From a bacterium (GTDB taxonomy: Bacteria > Hydrothermota > Tepidihabitantia > SM23-42 > JAOAFX01): a DNA stretch of 57,197 bases. The notes under the pieces were generated by a model. The model searched no databases and was not told the DNA's origin. It saw only the letters and a program-made list of their open reading frames with translations. The position numbers and the translations under genes are program-made. Below, one piece after another: positions 9,493-18,883 of the stretch; the first letter of the stretch is position 1; each line of letters opens with the position of its first letter. The stretch lies in contig DASVHD010000035.1 of NCBI GenBank assembly GCA_036382775.1, positions 92,804 to 150,000 of the forward strand. The letters are read 5' to 3'.

Positions 9493-9499
9493 TCATCCC

Positions 9500-9527
9500 T
9501 TGAAATCCGGTCGAATATGGATACAAT
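9500..9527 (+). promoter_or_regulatory. promoter of larC
   Basis: TTGAAA (9500-9505), 16 bases, TACAAT (9522-9527). The preferred larC start (ATG 9538) is 10 bases after the -10 box, leaving a leader of only a few bases. Confidence 0.6.
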
Positions 9528-9537
9528 ACCTCAACTT

Positions 9538-10692
9538 ATGAAGGTGCTGTATTTTGATCCGATCCTCGGTGTCAGCGGTGATATGATCCTGGCATCGCTA
9601 ATTGACCTCGGTGTGGCAGAAAAATACCTCGCGCAGAAACTGCGGTTCGCCGGGGATTTCGACCTGGTCGTGAAAAACGTGAACCGTTCAGGAGTCAGCG
9701 CGAAAATGTGCACGTTCGAGATACGGATGAAGATAAACGAAAACCGTTTTATTCCCCTGGTCACTCGCAGCCGCCTGCCGCAACACATCAAAAAAACAGC
9801 CATCACTATCATCCGGCGGATCTTTGCCGTCGAAAGGAAAGTACATCATACCCGTCATCTTCATCTTCATGAACTCGCGGATGCCGATACCCTGCTGGAC
9901 ATCGTGGGCGCCCTTGTCGCCATTGATTTCTTGAAGGTCGAGCATGTGTACACGCGTTCGATCAAAGCGGGAAGGGGATTTATCCAGACCCGCGAGGGAT
10001 CGATGCCGGCATTCAATTTCGCCACCGCCCATCTGCTGCGCGGTTTCCCGGTGGAATTCATGCCGGTCAATGCCGAGCTCGTAACACCCACCGGCGCCGC
10101 TATCCTATCGACCATCGCCGAACCGACCGATGATCTAATCTTTATGTCGTATGACAGGGTCGGTATGGGCGCCGGCTCGAGAACGATCAAAGGCTATCCC
10201 AACGTGCTGCGCACTTTTCTGGGCAGGACAACGGATACCATCGGTGATGAATGCCTGGCGATCGAGACCAATATTGACGATATGAATCCCCAGGACTACG
10301 AGATCCTGTTTGAGCGCCTTTATCAGGCGGGTGCGCTGGAGGTCTTTTTGACGCCCGTGATCATGAAAAACAGCCGGCCCGGTGTCCTGCTCAATATCCT
10401 GTGCGAACGGTATGACCAACGCATCATGGACATCCTCCTGTCCGATACGACGACCCTGGGGATCAGGCTCAGGTTTACAAAACGGATAAAACTGTCGCGC
10501 CGGCTCCTGAAAATGTCCACGCCTTACGGTCCGATCCACATTAAGATCGCTGATCATGGGCGCGCCCCCCGGTTTTCGTTGGAATATCGCGACATCAAGA
10601 GCATCGCCCAAAAAACCGGCGCGTCGATCATTAAACTCCGGGAAGATCTGCTGAGGTATGTGACATCCAGATTGCCCGGCCTTAAAAGGTAA
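9538..10692 (+). CDS. larC: LarC, nickel-inserting enzyme of the nickel-pincer cofactor
   Basis: 384 aa from ATG 9538; an in-frame ATG at 9517 lies inside the promoter and is less likely. The N-terminus (KVLYFDPILGVSGDMILASL) is the LarC signature (YFD..GisGDM), followed by HHTRHLHLHELADADTLLDI and the C-terminal domain with ETNIDDMNPQDYEILFERL. LarC is a CTP-dependent cyclometallase that inserts nickel into the pincer nucleotide used by lactate racemase and related enzymes. Here it is one unbroken ORF, unlike the frameshifted larC1/larC2 of some lactobacilli. LarB lies at 23377-24057; LarE and a LarA-type client enzyme are not in the window. The sigma gene follows after 5 bases. Confidence 0.9.
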   Translation: MKVLYFDPILGVSGDMILASLIDLGVAEKYLAQKLRFAGDFDLVVKNVNRSGVSAKMCTFEIRMKINENRFIPLVTRSRLPQHIKKTAITIIRRIFAVERKVHHTRHLHLHELADADTLLDIVGALVAIDFLKVEHVYTRSIKAGRGFIQTREGSMPAFNFATAHLLRGFPVEFMPVNAELVTPTGAAILSTIAEPTDDLIFMSYDRVGMGAGSRTIKGYPNVLRTFLGRTTDTIGDECLAIETNIDDMNPQDYEILFERLYQAGALEVFLTPVIMKNSRPGVLLNILCERYDQRIMDILLSDTTTLGIRLRFTKRIKLSRRLLKMSTPYGPIHIKIADHGRAPRFSLEYRDIKSIAQKTGASIIKLREDLLRYVTSRLPGLKR

Positions 10693-10697
10693 ACAAA

Positions 10698-11255
10698 TTG
10701 ACGCTGACTTTGTCTAAATACAGGGAGCTAAGCGATGAAGAGATCATTAAACTTGTCAAGACCGGCGAGGTCGAGCCTTACGACGAGCTGGTTCGGCGAA
10801 ACGAGGTCAAGATCCACGATCTTTGCTACAAGATGGTAAAAAATTATGATGACGCGCGGGATATGGCACAGGAAACGTTCTTAAAAGCATACCGGAACAT
10901 AAACAAGTTCGACGGACGGTCCAAATTCTCAACCTGGTTATACCGGATCGCGGTCAATAACTGCCTTAATTTCCTCAAGCGCCAGAAACCGACCGAGGAG
11001 ATCCAGGAGAATATCATCGAGACGCCGAAAAACAATCCGGTCGAGATCTACAAACGTAAACGCGCGAAGGAACTGGTCTATGAAGCGGTCGGGAAATTGC
11101 CGAATGTTCAGAAGACGGTTTTTACGCTCCGGGCATTTGAAGATCTGCCCTATCAGGAGATCAGTGAGATCCTGAAAAAACCTCTCAGCACGGTCAAGGT
11201 GAACTATCACCTGGCCGTGAAGAACCTTAAGACGATACTTAAGGGGAAAGTATGA
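10698..11255 (+). CDS. ECF-type RNA polymerase sigma factor
   Basis: 185 aa. Sigma2 is seen at about residues 25-95 (VKNYDDARDMAQETFLKAYRN, then FSTWLYRIAVNNCLNFLKR) and sigma4 at about 130-180 (VQKTVFTLRAFEDLPYQEIS, then STVKVNYHLAVKNLK), with no sigma1 or sigma3: an extracytoplasmic-function factor. Start is TTG at 10698, supported by AAAGG nine bases upstream; TTG 10710 is a second choice. Its stop overlaps the next ATG (ATGA), tying it to a zinc-finger anti-sigma factor. With larC and the foldase gene nearby, a role in envelope stress is plausible but not shown. Confidence 0.9.
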   Translation: MTLTLSKYRELSDEEIIKLVKTGEVEPYDELVRRNEVKIHDLCYKMVKNYDDARDMAQETFLKAYRNINKFDGRSKFSTWLYRIAVNNCLNFLKRQKPTEEIQENIIETPKNNPVEIYKRKRAKELVYEAVGKLPNVQKTVFTLRAFEDLPYQEISEILKKPLSTVKVNYHLAVKNLKTILKGKV

Positions 11256-11710
11256 ACTGTCAGGAAATCCAGGAAAAGATAATAGATCTCATTTCCGGGG
11301 ATGTCTCGCCCGAGGAAAAAATGATGATCCGCGAGCATATCGAAAGCTGTCCGATGTGCAGCGAGGAGTACGAGTTCATAAGCCAATGCGTCCAATGCTG
11401 GAGCCCGGCGGAAACCGAGAGGTTCTCCGCCACCTACTGGGAGGAATTCGAAATATCGATCCATGAAAAGATATGCCAGTGCAAACCAGTACGGATCATC
11501 CCCTACCGGATCATCATCCCCATCGCTGCCACCGTGCTCAGCGCCGCCGGCATATGCTATATCCTGTTCTTCAGGCCGGCCCCGAAAGAGGTCGTGAAAC
11601 CGACCCCGTCTTCCCAGCAGTATGATCCCTACGAGGAAGTATACGAACTGTCACCTGAAGAACAGCAAGAATTCATAAAACTCATTAACCAGAAATATCC
11701 CGGCGACTAA
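11252..11710 (+). CDS. membrane anti-sigma factor with zinc-finger (zf-HC2) domain
   Basis: 152 aa. The N-terminal putative zinc finger has the anti-sigma arrangement (CQEIQEKIIDLISGD, then HIESCPMC: HxxxCxxC). One membrane helix spans about residues 83-107 (YRIIIPIAATVLSAAGICYI). The C-terminal periplasmic tail is short and acidic (about 45 residues). It overlaps the sigma gene by four bases, the standard arrangement of a sigma/anti-sigma pair in which the finger sequesters the sigma factor until the membrane protein is released or degraded. Confidence 0.85.
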   Translation: MNCQEIQEKIIDLISGDVSPEEKMMIREHIESCPMCSEEYEFISQCVQCWSPAETERFSATYWEEFEISIHEKICQCKPVRIIPYRIIIPIAATVLSAAGICYILFFRPAPKEVVKPTPSSQQYDPYEEVYELSPEEQQEFIKLINQKYPGD

Positions 11711-11756
11711 CCCTTTTTCACGTACCTATCGTGAGGACATCCGGTCAAGGATCGTC

Positions 11757-11784
11757 TTGACTTTAGCGGCGATCTGAATACAAT
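11757..11784 (+). promoter_or_regulatory. promoter of the PpiD/SurA-like gene
   Basis: TTGACT (11757-11762), 16 bases, TACAAT (11779-11784); GGAGG follows at 11797-11801, so this transcript has a normal short leader. The box is of the housekeeping type, not an ECF type. Confidence 0.7.
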
Positions 11785-11807
11785 AACCCCATGCTACGGA
11801 GGCACCC

Positions 11808-13505
11808 ATGATGCAGACTTTCAGGAAAAATATGCGCTTGATCCTTTTCGTCGCGTTGGCCTCGTTCGCGCTCCTGATATTCTTCCAGTGGGGACTGGAC
11901 ATTACCGGCATCAAGACCGCCCCCGAGACCAACATCGTGGTTGTCGACGGCTCTCCGATATCCTACAACGATTATACGCGTTACGTGCAGGGCAAAGAAA
12001 ATACGCAAAAAGGGATCACCCGCGATGAGATCTGGACCATGCTGCTGGATGATATCATGTGGAATAAACTGATCCAGAAAGAACGCGCATTCATCACGGA
12101 TGAAGAGGTCTGGGCGATAATCAAGAATAACCCGCCAAGACAGATCTACGAGTCTGAATACCTCAGGAATGAAAAAGGGGAATTTGACTACAACAAATAC
12201 ATCGCCCTGCTCAGGGCGCCGGAAAGCCAGATATGGCTCCAGGAATACGAAATGAACATTCGCCGTGAACTGCCGCGGGAGAAGATCCGTTCCCTGGTTT
12301 CGACCATGGGATGGGTATCTCCCTTTGAGGACAGCATGGCGGCGGTAAAACAAACGACAACTTGCGCTTTTTCCATGGTGAGCATGCCTATATTCAAGCT
12401 CCGCGTTCGCGTTAAGACCGACAGCGCGGAAGTAGTCACCTATTACAATGAACACAGCGATGAGTTCACGACCCCGGAGTCAAAGATCGTTAAGTACGTG
12501 TTTTTCGAGCGGGTGCCGTCAAACGGCGATACGAATGATGCGCGAGCGCAGATGGATGATTTCCTGTTCCGGATGAACGAAGGCGAGAATTTTGATTCGG
12601 TCGCGCGTGAAGTATCCGATGATACTATTGTCGAGATCTCGTTCAACAATACCGGCGAATTACCCGGCCACCTGGCCGGACCGTACCAGGAACTGAAGGA
12701 CGGTCAGACCTCAGGCATCATTGCCGGACCAGCCGGATTTGAAGTCATACAGCGGGTCAAAAAAGGGCTCCTCCGCCAAGCTAAATCCATGATCAGGGTA
12801 TCCCCGTCAACGATCGGTGACATCTATGATCGGATCGAGGCGTTCAAGGAAGCGGTCAAAGCAAATGGATTTGAAAATGCCGCCGAGGAATACGGTTTAG
12901 AAGTTCACAAGAGCTATCCATTGAATCCGGCGAAAGTCACCTTTCCGATCCGGGATCCCGAGGAGTTGTCAAAATTTCTCTCAAAAAATGACCTGCGGCA
13001 GATCGCGGGACCGATGAACAGCATGGCCGGATATTATCTCTTCATGCAGGATTCCGTGATCCCGGCCAAGACCTTGGACTTAAACCAGAATTTTCTGGTC
13101 GTGAAAGCGCGGTACGAACGTGAAAAATTGAAATCTGAGCTGGCCCAGTACATGGACCGGACCTATGCACTGCTGTCACCCAGCAGAACGCTGGATCAGG
13201 TCGCCGCGGAGGACACGGTTCTCCTATTTCAGAAGGACGTAAAGAATGTTTTTCAGATCCAGCGGGAATACGGTGTTGAATTTGCCGGCACCGTTGCTGC
13301 TCTTGAGCCTAATCAGACCTCGAAACCGCTCATAACAGACTGGGCCGGATACATCATTCGTTGCGACGCCCGGACTGCGGTGCCTTTTGATTCATCCATG
13401 GCCGGGTACCTGCAGATGGCGCGGCAAATGCGCCTGCAAGTCCTGAGTCAGAGTATTTTTACGCCAAAGAAGATCGTCGATAATCGGGATAAATTTTTCG
13501 AATAG
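11808..13505 (+). CDS. membrane-anchored PpiD/SurA-like periplasmic foldase
   Basis: 565 aa. A short N-terminal arm is followed by one membrane helix (residues 11-27, LILFVALASFALLIFFQW), then a SurA-type N-terminal region (VVVDGSPISYNDYTRYV, about 43-170), a parvulin-like region (about 215-320; TPESKIVKYVFF, GENFDSVAREVSDD, GELPGHLAGPY) and a second, weaker repeat at the C-terminus. This is the plan of PpiD and related chaperones that escort outer-membrane proteins through the periplasm. ATG 11808 has GGAGG six bases upstream; M2 is an equal alternative. Isomerase activity cannot be judged from sequence. It converges with lptD with 24 bases between stops. Confidence 0.8.
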   Translation: MMQTFRKNMRLILFVALASFALLIFFQWGLDITGIKTAPETNIVVVDGSPISYNDYTRYVQGKENTQKGITRDEIWTMLLDDIMWNKLIQKERAFITDEEVWAIIKNNPPRQIYESEYLRNEKGEFDYNKYIALLRAPESQIWLQEYEMNIRRELPREKIRSLVSTMGWVSPFEDSMAAVKQTTTCAFSMVSMPIFKLRVRVKTDSAEVVTYYNEHSDEFTTPESKIVKYVFFERVPSNGDTNDARAQMDDFLFRMNEGENFDSVAREVSDDTIVEISFNNTGELPGHLAGPYQELKDGQTSGIIAGPAGFEVIQRVKKGLLRQAKSMIRVSPSTIGDIYDRIEAFKEAVKANGFENAAEEYGLEVHKSYPLNPAKVTFPIRDPEELSKFLSKNDLRQIAGPMNSMAGYYLFMQDSVIPAKTLDLNQNFLVVKARYEREKLKSELAQYMDRTYALLSPSRTLDQVAAEDTVLLFQKDVKNVFQIQREYGVEFAGTVAALEPNQTSKPLITDWAGYIIRCDARTAVPFDSSMAGYLQMARQMRLQVLSQSIFTPKKIVDNRDKFFE

Positions 13506-13529
13506 TCCCCTTAAAGATCACCTTTTTCG

Positions 13530-15545
13530 TCACTCCAGCAGGTAACCAAGCAATCCCCGGCCGATCTGGATATCAGGTATTTCCTTTATGCGGACTTTGA
13601 AATCGTAGCGCCAGCTGTCGGCCAGCTGGCTGAACGTGAACACGCCTTCCCAGCAGTGAAGGTTCCTCGTCAGGCCGATGCTGTAATCCACGAGCTTTCT
13701 GGTTTCGTAGTCATACCGACCCGAATATGCGACCAGCCAGTTCCTGGTCGGTTTTATGTCGCCATTGAACCATAACTGGTACTGGCCGCCTTTTGTGTAA
13801 CTTTGACCTATGGTCAATGACAGATTATCGGTCTTGATCTGCAGCCCGTTCGTTGCCGTGTAAGTATAATCCCTGGTGTAGATATTGTATGATCCCTCAA
13901 GACGATTGGTAAAACCCGTTACCGGTTTGGGGAACGGATTCAATGGCAGGTTCACACTAAATGCGACCGGGTCTAACGAGTCGCGGTAAAAATCAAAGGC
14001 GCTGCCCGCGGTTATTCTTAAGAAGTTTTTTTTGTTTTTATTTTCGCCGACCTTGGCCTCAAATTCCTGGTTCAGGTCGAAACTCACGCGGTTCTGCTTA
14101 CGGTACTGCGGAATACCGGAAACCGCTGGGAACCTCCCGTAGTCGGTGAAATCGGGCGTCCAGGAAAAAGCCGCGCTCGGCGTGATCTTGTGCAGGATCC
14201 CGTGGATACCCATGGCTTCGACCGGGAACAACCGGAATAAGGTCGTGTTCACGCCCAACCCGCACGAATACCCGAATCTGGTCGGGTATTTGCTGCCCGC
14301 AGTGTCCTCATCAAAGACCGCCGCATCCATGTCAATGCTCGGCGAGACCGTGAACAAACCCATGATATTCTGCTGCGCGGTCGGGGTCGCGTGCAGATTG
14401 GCGCCGCTGACTTCCTGCCCGCTATCGCCGGACGCAGCGCGGTCGCGGTTCATGTGGCCGGTTACCGAGTAAGTGATAAATGACAATAAACTGCGCGACG
14501 GCGTGGCGATCGTGTAGTGCGGTAATCGATCGTAAGTCGAGTCATACTGGAATATGATCCGGCGTTCCAGCGAGAGCGTGTTCTTGATACTGCCGATGTC
14601 CCGGCTGATCGTTGCCGTGGATGTCATCTCCCGCTCGACCCAGATGGTCGTCGTCTCAGCGTAGTCGGACCGGAACTGGTTATCGCTGGAATACTTGATA
14701 TCGCAGTTGAATGAGGAACCAAGCAGGAAGTATGGCGAATTATCCCGTGCCGCAATGCTGTACCGCACTCGGTCAGTATCGGTCTCTTTTATATAGGTCA
14801 CGAGTGCGGAACCAACGCTGAAAGGATTGTAATCCCAGACCGCTTCAGCCTGCGGCATGATCCCTTTCTTCTCGTAGGCATCGAGCTGCAGGGTCATATC
14901 GGCATAATCTGTCAGGACATGATAATAGGCGAAGCTCCGTATGTATTTGCCGTACACGCGAGAATTGCCGACCTTGAAAGGCAGCAACCCTGATTTCCGC
15001 TTATTCGAGATCGGCACGAACCAGAAAGGCGCTACCAGCACTGGCATGTTATAGATGAACAGGAAAATGGGACGGGCAATGACCATGTCGCCGAGGTACA
15101 CTTTCATCCGGGGCGAGTAAAAATAGTAGTGGGGCGGCGAATCATTGCAGGTCGTGTACCGGCCTTCATACGCATTGACCTCCTTATTGCTGACCCAGCA
15201 TATTTTCTCGCCCGCCATGAATCCCTTGTCGATCTGCGTGGCTCCCGTCTCCATCATGGCCTTCTTTGTTTCAATGTTGTATACGAGATAGTCGCCCTTG
15301 ATCGAATCATCGACCTGCCGCAGGTGACAGGCCCCGAACGCCCGCAGCTGATTGCTGTCGATGAAGTAATGGGCGCTGTCCGAATACAGGACGATATCCT
15401 GATAGGTGATGATCGATGAATCGTTCAGGATCACCAACGATTTATTAAGGTCAAAGGTGATCTGGCGCGCCTGGTAAGTTATCGTTGATGAGGAATCGGT
15501 CTGGATCGTGTCCTGGCTGATGAGCCAGACAAGGAAAAACATCAT
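13530..15545 (-). CDS. lptD: LptD-like LPS-assembly outer-membrane protein
   Basis: 671 aa. A signal peptide (MMFFLVWLISQ) is followed by an OstA/LptA-like beta-jellyroll (residues 20-130: ITYQARQITFDLNKSLVILN, then DIVLYSDSAHYFID, QLRAFGACHLRQ) and a large C-terminal barrel rich in aromatic alternating strands (PIFLFIYNMPVLVAPFWFVP is typical of LptD). LptD inserts lipopolysaccharide into the outer leaflet. The last gene of the deoB-cdd-ATPase-lptD operon; its ATG overlaps the stop of the ATPase gene (ATGA). It lacks the four cysteines at the positions used by E. coli LptD, as is common outside Proteobacteria. Confidence 0.85.
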   Translation of the reverse strand: MMFFLVWLISQDTIQTDSSSTITYQARQITFDLNKSLVILNDSSIITYQDIVLYSDSAHYFIDSNQLRAFGACHLRQVDDSIKGDYLVYNIETKKAMMETGATQIDKGFMAGEKICWVSNKEVNAYEGRYTTCNDSPPHYYFYSPRMKVYLGDMVIARPIFLFIYNMPVLVAPFWFVPISNKRKSGLLPFKVGNSRVYGKYIRSFAYYHVLTDYADMTLQLDAYEKKGIMPQAEAVWDYNPFSVGSALVTYIKETDTDRVRYSIAARDNSPYFLLGSSFNCDIKYSSDNQFRSDYAETTTIWVEREMTSTATISRDIGSIKNTLSLERRIIFQYDSTYDRLPHYTIATPSRSLLSFITYSVTGHMNRDRAASGDSGQEVSGANLHATPTAQQNIMGLFTVSPSIDMDAAVFDEDTAGSKYPTRFGYSCGLGVNTTLFRLFPVEAMGIHGILHKITPSAAFSWTPDFTDYGRFPAVSGIPQYRKQNRVSFDLNQEFEAKVGENKNKKNFLRITAGSAFDFYRDSLDPVAFSVNLPLNPFPKPVTGFTNRLEGSYNIYTRDYTYTATNGLQIKTDNLSLTIGQSYTKGGQYQLWFNGDIKPTRNWLVAYSGRYDYETRKLVDYSIGLTRNLHCWEGVFTFSQLADSWRYDFKVRIKEIPDIQIGRGLLGYLLE

Positions 15546-17329
15546 TCCCGTAGGATTTCTTTGTAGCTATCCAGGACTACCTTGTAGTATTTCAATGCTT
15601 TTTCCTCGTCACCGAGCGCCCGGTAGATATCGGCCAGGCCTTCGTTAATAGCCACGAGGATCTCCAGGTCCGCAACCTCTTTTTGCCGGCGGCATAGGTC
15701 CAGGGCCTGCTCATAATAGGCAATCCCCGAACTGCAGGCTCCTTTTTTCAAAACCGCCTTTGCCGCTTTTAGCAGGTATTCGACCGCTTTCTTGTAGTTG
15801 GCGGACCTGAGATAATGGAACGCCGTTTGCCCTTCATATCCCTCCAGACGGCGGTAGTAATCGGCATTCCGTGCATGCCGTGATTCACGGTCCGGGATCA
15901 TTTCATATAGGGCTTCGTGCAGCAACGACGAGACGAAAATATATTTGGTGCCGTACTTCTTGAGATAGTTCTTATCGACAAAATATTCGAACCGCTGCAG
16001 TTCCTTGTATTCGCCGGGGAATTCCTGTGGATCGATCTCAATGCCGAACATCGCCAGGGCGTATAGCGCATCCTTCCTTTCATTGAGCAGTTCGACGCGC
16101 CGTTTGACTATCGACTTGAAGTCGGCGAAGGGCAGGCTGAAATTCACCAATGACATCTCCCCGCGGTACTGGTTAAATGAATACGCTTGTTTTTCTTCCT
16201 GGTACAGGGAGATGTATTGACTGACATGCAGCGGTCCGGTGGGCGGCAGATTGATCCGCTCGCCGATCGATTTCTCGACGTAATTCTCAAGCTCCTTGTG
16301 GTCGATCTCGGAGAACTCATACTCTCTTAAACCGGCAATTCCTACCTGCACGCGGCACGAGGTGAAGATAAAAACAACGCCCTCGTCGAGCAACTGCGGC
16401 AGCATGCTCTGGATAAAACCCGCGGACGACACATCCATCGTATCGATGTCCTCGATGATCACCACCGCGGGTTTTTCCCAGGATGCCAGCCTTAACACTT
16501 CAACGACGCTTTTGATGATGATCTCCTGGCGCGTTTTAACATCGAGTTTCTCCAGGATCGATTCTTCATCTTCGAGGCCGAGGAAATCAAGGATCGCGAG
16601 ATACGTGGTGCCGATGTCCTTGATCCCCAGTGATTTCAATCTCCTGCTGATATGCTGATGCCGCTCGTCGATCGATTTTATCCCGGTAAGACCCAGCACC
16701 TGCGAACAGATCTCGAGGATCGCCCGCAGCGGCTGCTGGGCTGGATAAGACGGGCAGCACGTCCGGAAAACCTGACGGTCCGGCAGTTCCTCGATGAGCT
16801 GATCGATGAACACTGTCTTGCCAATGCCCGCGGCCCCGTACACCAATACCGTCTTGCTGACGCTCAGGAGGTTTTTGAGCCCCTCGATCGACCGCGCATA
16901 TTTGATCGGCGACACCAGGGCGCGGGGCTGGGGGAATTTTTTCTCGCCTGCCGGCACATCGACACGGCACACCAGGATCTGGCTTTTCATACCCTCGATC
17001 GAGAGCATCCCCAGCGATGTCAACTGGAAAAGCTCGATCATCTTCGGTTCCATTTCCTCGGATATCAGGATCTCGCCGAAATTTGCGATCTTGGACAGTC
17101 CCTTGGCCAGGCCCAGATATTGTGAAAATCCAAAACGTGCTTCCGGATATATTTCTTTCAGCTTGAACATGTAATAGACGGCATTAAGATCATTGGTCTG
17201 CCCTACGATCGTGTCCTTTTCAACCTGCACGATGAGCGTGGAAAATTTCTCAAGCAGCTTTACAAGGTCCTTGAACTTGTCCTCGGTCAGTTCGCGCACC
17301 AGGATGCTGACAAAATAATCCATGGTCAC
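15542..17329 (-). CDS. AAA/NACHT-like ATPase with degenerate nucleotide-cyclase-like N-domain and C-terminal TPRs
   Basis: 595 aa. Residues 1-120 resemble the second half of a class III nucleotide cyclase domain (ARFGFSQYLGLAKG, FGEILISEEM, LTSLGMLSIEGMKSQILVCRV) but the metal- and base-binding residues are not evident. A P-loop (GAAGIGKT) sits at about 164-171 and VVIIEDIDTMD is a probable Walker B. The C-terminus (about 480-595) holds TPR-like helices (YEQALDLCRR, IYRALGDEEKALKYYKVVL). Proteins of this plan act as signalling or regulatory ATPases; there is no DNA-binding domain here. Start GTG 17329 overlaps the cdd stop (GTGA); ATG 17323 is the alternative. Its stop overlaps the lptD start. 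Role unknown. Confidence 0.7.
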   Translation of the reverse strand: MTMDYFVSILVRELTEDKFKDLVKLLEKFSTLIVQVEKDTIVGQTNDLNAVYYMFKLKEIYPEARFGFSQYLGLAKGLSKIANFGEILISEEMEPKMIELFQLTSLGMLSIEGMKSQILVCRVDVPAGEKKFPQPRALVSPIKYARSIEGLKNLLSVSKTVLVYGAAGIGKTVFIDQLIEELPDRQVFRTCCPSYPAQQPLRAILEICSQVLGLTGIKSIDERHQHISRRLKSLGIKDIGTTYLAILDFLGLEDEESILEKLDVKTRQEIIIKSVVEVLRLASWEKPAVVIIEDIDTMDVSSAGFIQSMLPQLLDEGVVFIFTSCRVQVGIAGLREYEFSEIDHKELENYVEKSIGERINLPPTGPLHVSQYISLYQEEKQAYSFNQYRGEMSLVNFSLPFADFKSIVKRRVELLNERKDALYALAMFGIEIDPQEFPGEYKELQRFEYFVDKNYLKKYGTKYIFVSSLLHEALYEMIPDRESRHARNADYYRRLEGYEGQTAFHYLRSANYKKAVEYLLKAAKAVLKKGACSSGIAYYEQALDLCRRQKEVADLEILVAINEGLADIYRALGDEEKALKYYKVVLDSYKEILRE

Positions 17330-17745
17330 AGCCGGAATGGTTTTGCGATCAGGGTCGCCAGCGGATAGAACATGAATTCATCCTGGTTATTTACCGTGGC
17401 GATCATCAGATCGGGCGCGAGCTCGCCCAATACCTGAAGGCACGCGCCGCACGGTGTGATGAAATCGATCTGCGGCGACCAAACAAGCATGAGCATGAAC
17501 GAACGTTCGCCTTCAGACCAGGCCTTGTACAAAACTGCCCGTTCGGCGCACATGCTGAGGGAATATGAACTGTTCTCAACATTGACCGCGGTGTAGATCG
17601 CGCCGCTCGAGCAGTATAATCCGGCGCTCACACGCACCTTAGAATAGGGAGCGTAACAGTAGCGGTCCGATCTCTTGACCGCCCTGACCAGAGCTTTCGC
17701 GGCCTTTTGAAAGGAACCAGCGTTACCGGAGGAAGCTTTCGCCAT
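17326..17745 (-). CDS. cdd: cytidine deaminase
   Basis: 139 aa, the size of the tetrameric cytidine deaminases. Zinc site: C66-A-E68 (catalytic Glu68) and PCGAC with C99 and C102. YAPYSKVRVSAGL and NVENSSYSLSMCAE are family signatures. It converts cytidine and deoxycytidine to the uracil nucleosides. The start ATG 17745 lies inside the 3' end of deoB (23-base overlap); a longer frame reaching 17907 exists only because of the deoB coding sequence and is rejected. It follows phosphopentomutase, a normal nucleoside-salvage pairing. Confidence 0.93.
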   Translation of the reverse strand: MAKASSGNAGSFQKAAKALVRAVKRSDRYCYAPYSKVRVSAGLYCSSGAIYTAVNVENSSYSLSMCAERAVLYKAWSEGERSFMLMLVWSPQIDFITPCGACLQVLGELAPDLMIATVNNQDEFMFYPLATLIAKPFRL

Positions 17746-18877
17746 GTTTGATACCATCGATGCCAAGGTACTGCGCGATCGTTCTTGCCATATCGGCAAA
17801 GGAGCTTCTGACGCCCAGGTCCCGACCATCCTGGCCGGGGATATAGGCGAGCAAAGGAACGAACTCCCTCGAGTGGTCGGTGGAAACTGTCGTCGGGTCA
17901 TTCCCATGATCGGCCGTGATCATTAAAATATCGTCCTTGCGCACCATTTCTACCGATCTTCCGATGGACCGGTCGATCTCAACCAGGCCATCCTTGAAAC
18001 CCTTGATATTGTTGCGGTGTCCCCAATCCATGTCAAATTGCACGAAATTCGCGATGATCAATCCCTTGAATGTCCTGTCCATCACGCGACAAACATGATC
18101 CATGCATTCTAAATTATTGACCGAGTGATAGGTCTCGGTATAGCCGCGGTTCCCGAATAAATTGTCGACCTTGCCGATCACGATGACCTCGCATCCCTGA
18201 TCCTTAGCCAGGTCAAGGAGCGTGGGACCAAAAGGCGGCAGCGAAAAATCCCGGCGGTCCGGTGTGCGGTAGAAATCAGGGTGCTTCCCGGTGAACGGAC
18301 GGGCAATGACCCTCGCCACGGCGTGTTCGCCCTGCAGCAGGTTCCGGGCGACCTCGCAGAACCCGTACAGCTCTTTCAAAGGGAAAACGTCAACATGGCA
18401 GGCGATCTGAAAGACGCTGTCCGCCGAGGTGTACACGATCGGCCTCTTTGATTTAATGTGTTCCTCGCCCATGGTCTTGATTATCTCTGTGCCTGATGCC
18501 GGTACATTGCCGATCACCCTGTGCCCGATACGTGCCTCGAATTCTTTGATGATCTCGGCCGGAAAACCATCCGGATAAACGGGAAAGGGCTGGTCAAGAA
18601 CGAGCCCCATCAGCTCCCAGTGACCGGTCGTGGAATCCTTGCCTGGAGATATTTCCGCCATCTTACCGTAAGAGGCAAGCGGTCTGGGAACACGCTTGAC
18701 ACCGTCAATGGACGCGATATTCCCCAGTCCAAGGTTCTCGAGCACGGGTAGTTTCAGACCGCCGCTGGCGCTGGCCAGGTTGGCCAGAGTGTTGCTGCCG
18801 GTGTCTCCGTATCGCTCTGCATCAGGCAGGGCTCCGATACCCACTCCGTCAAGGATCAACACGATCGCCCTTCTCAT
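17723..18877 (-). CDS. deoB: phosphopentomutase
   Basis: 384 aa. Entry RRAIVLILDGVGIGALPDA, catalytic-threonine region PGKDSTTGHWE, and metal-binding ITADHGNDPT near the C-terminus mark the alkaline-phosphatase-superfamily phosphopentomutase DeoB. It interconverts (deoxy)ribose-1-phosphate and -5-phosphate in nucleoside salvage. ATG 18877 lies 6 bases after a TATAAT box, so the mRNA is predicted to be leaderless; a TTG at 18880 just before it is an alternative. First gene of the deoB-cdd-ATPase-lptD operon. Confidence 0.95.
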   Translation of the reverse strand: MRRAIVLILDGVGIGALPDAERYGDTGSNTLANLASASGGLKLPVLENLGLGNIASIDGVKRVPRPLASYGKMAEISPGKDSTTGHWELMGLVLDQPFPVYPDGFPAEIIKEFEARIGHRVIGNVPASGTEIIKTMGEEHIKSKRPIVYTSADSVFQIACHVDVFPLKELYGFCEVARNLLQGEHAVARVIARPFTGKHPDFYRTPDRRDFSLPPFGPTLLDLAKDQGCEVIVIGKVDNLFGNRGYTETYHSVNNLECMDHVCRVMDRTFKGLIIANFVQFDMDWGHRNNIKGFKDGLVEIDRSIGRSVEMVRKDDILMITADHGNDPTTVSTDHSREFVPLLAYIPGQDGRDLGVRSSFADMARTIAQYLGIDGIKHGESFLR

Positions 18878-18883
18878 CAAGAC

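Noticed and set aside
9517-10692. Programmed frameshift in larC
   Set aside because: The gene is one continuous frame with both domains, so none is needed.
17746-17907. N-terminal extension of cytidine deaminase (54 residues)
   Set aside because: It overlaps deoB coding sequence out of frame and is not like any Cdd N-terminus.
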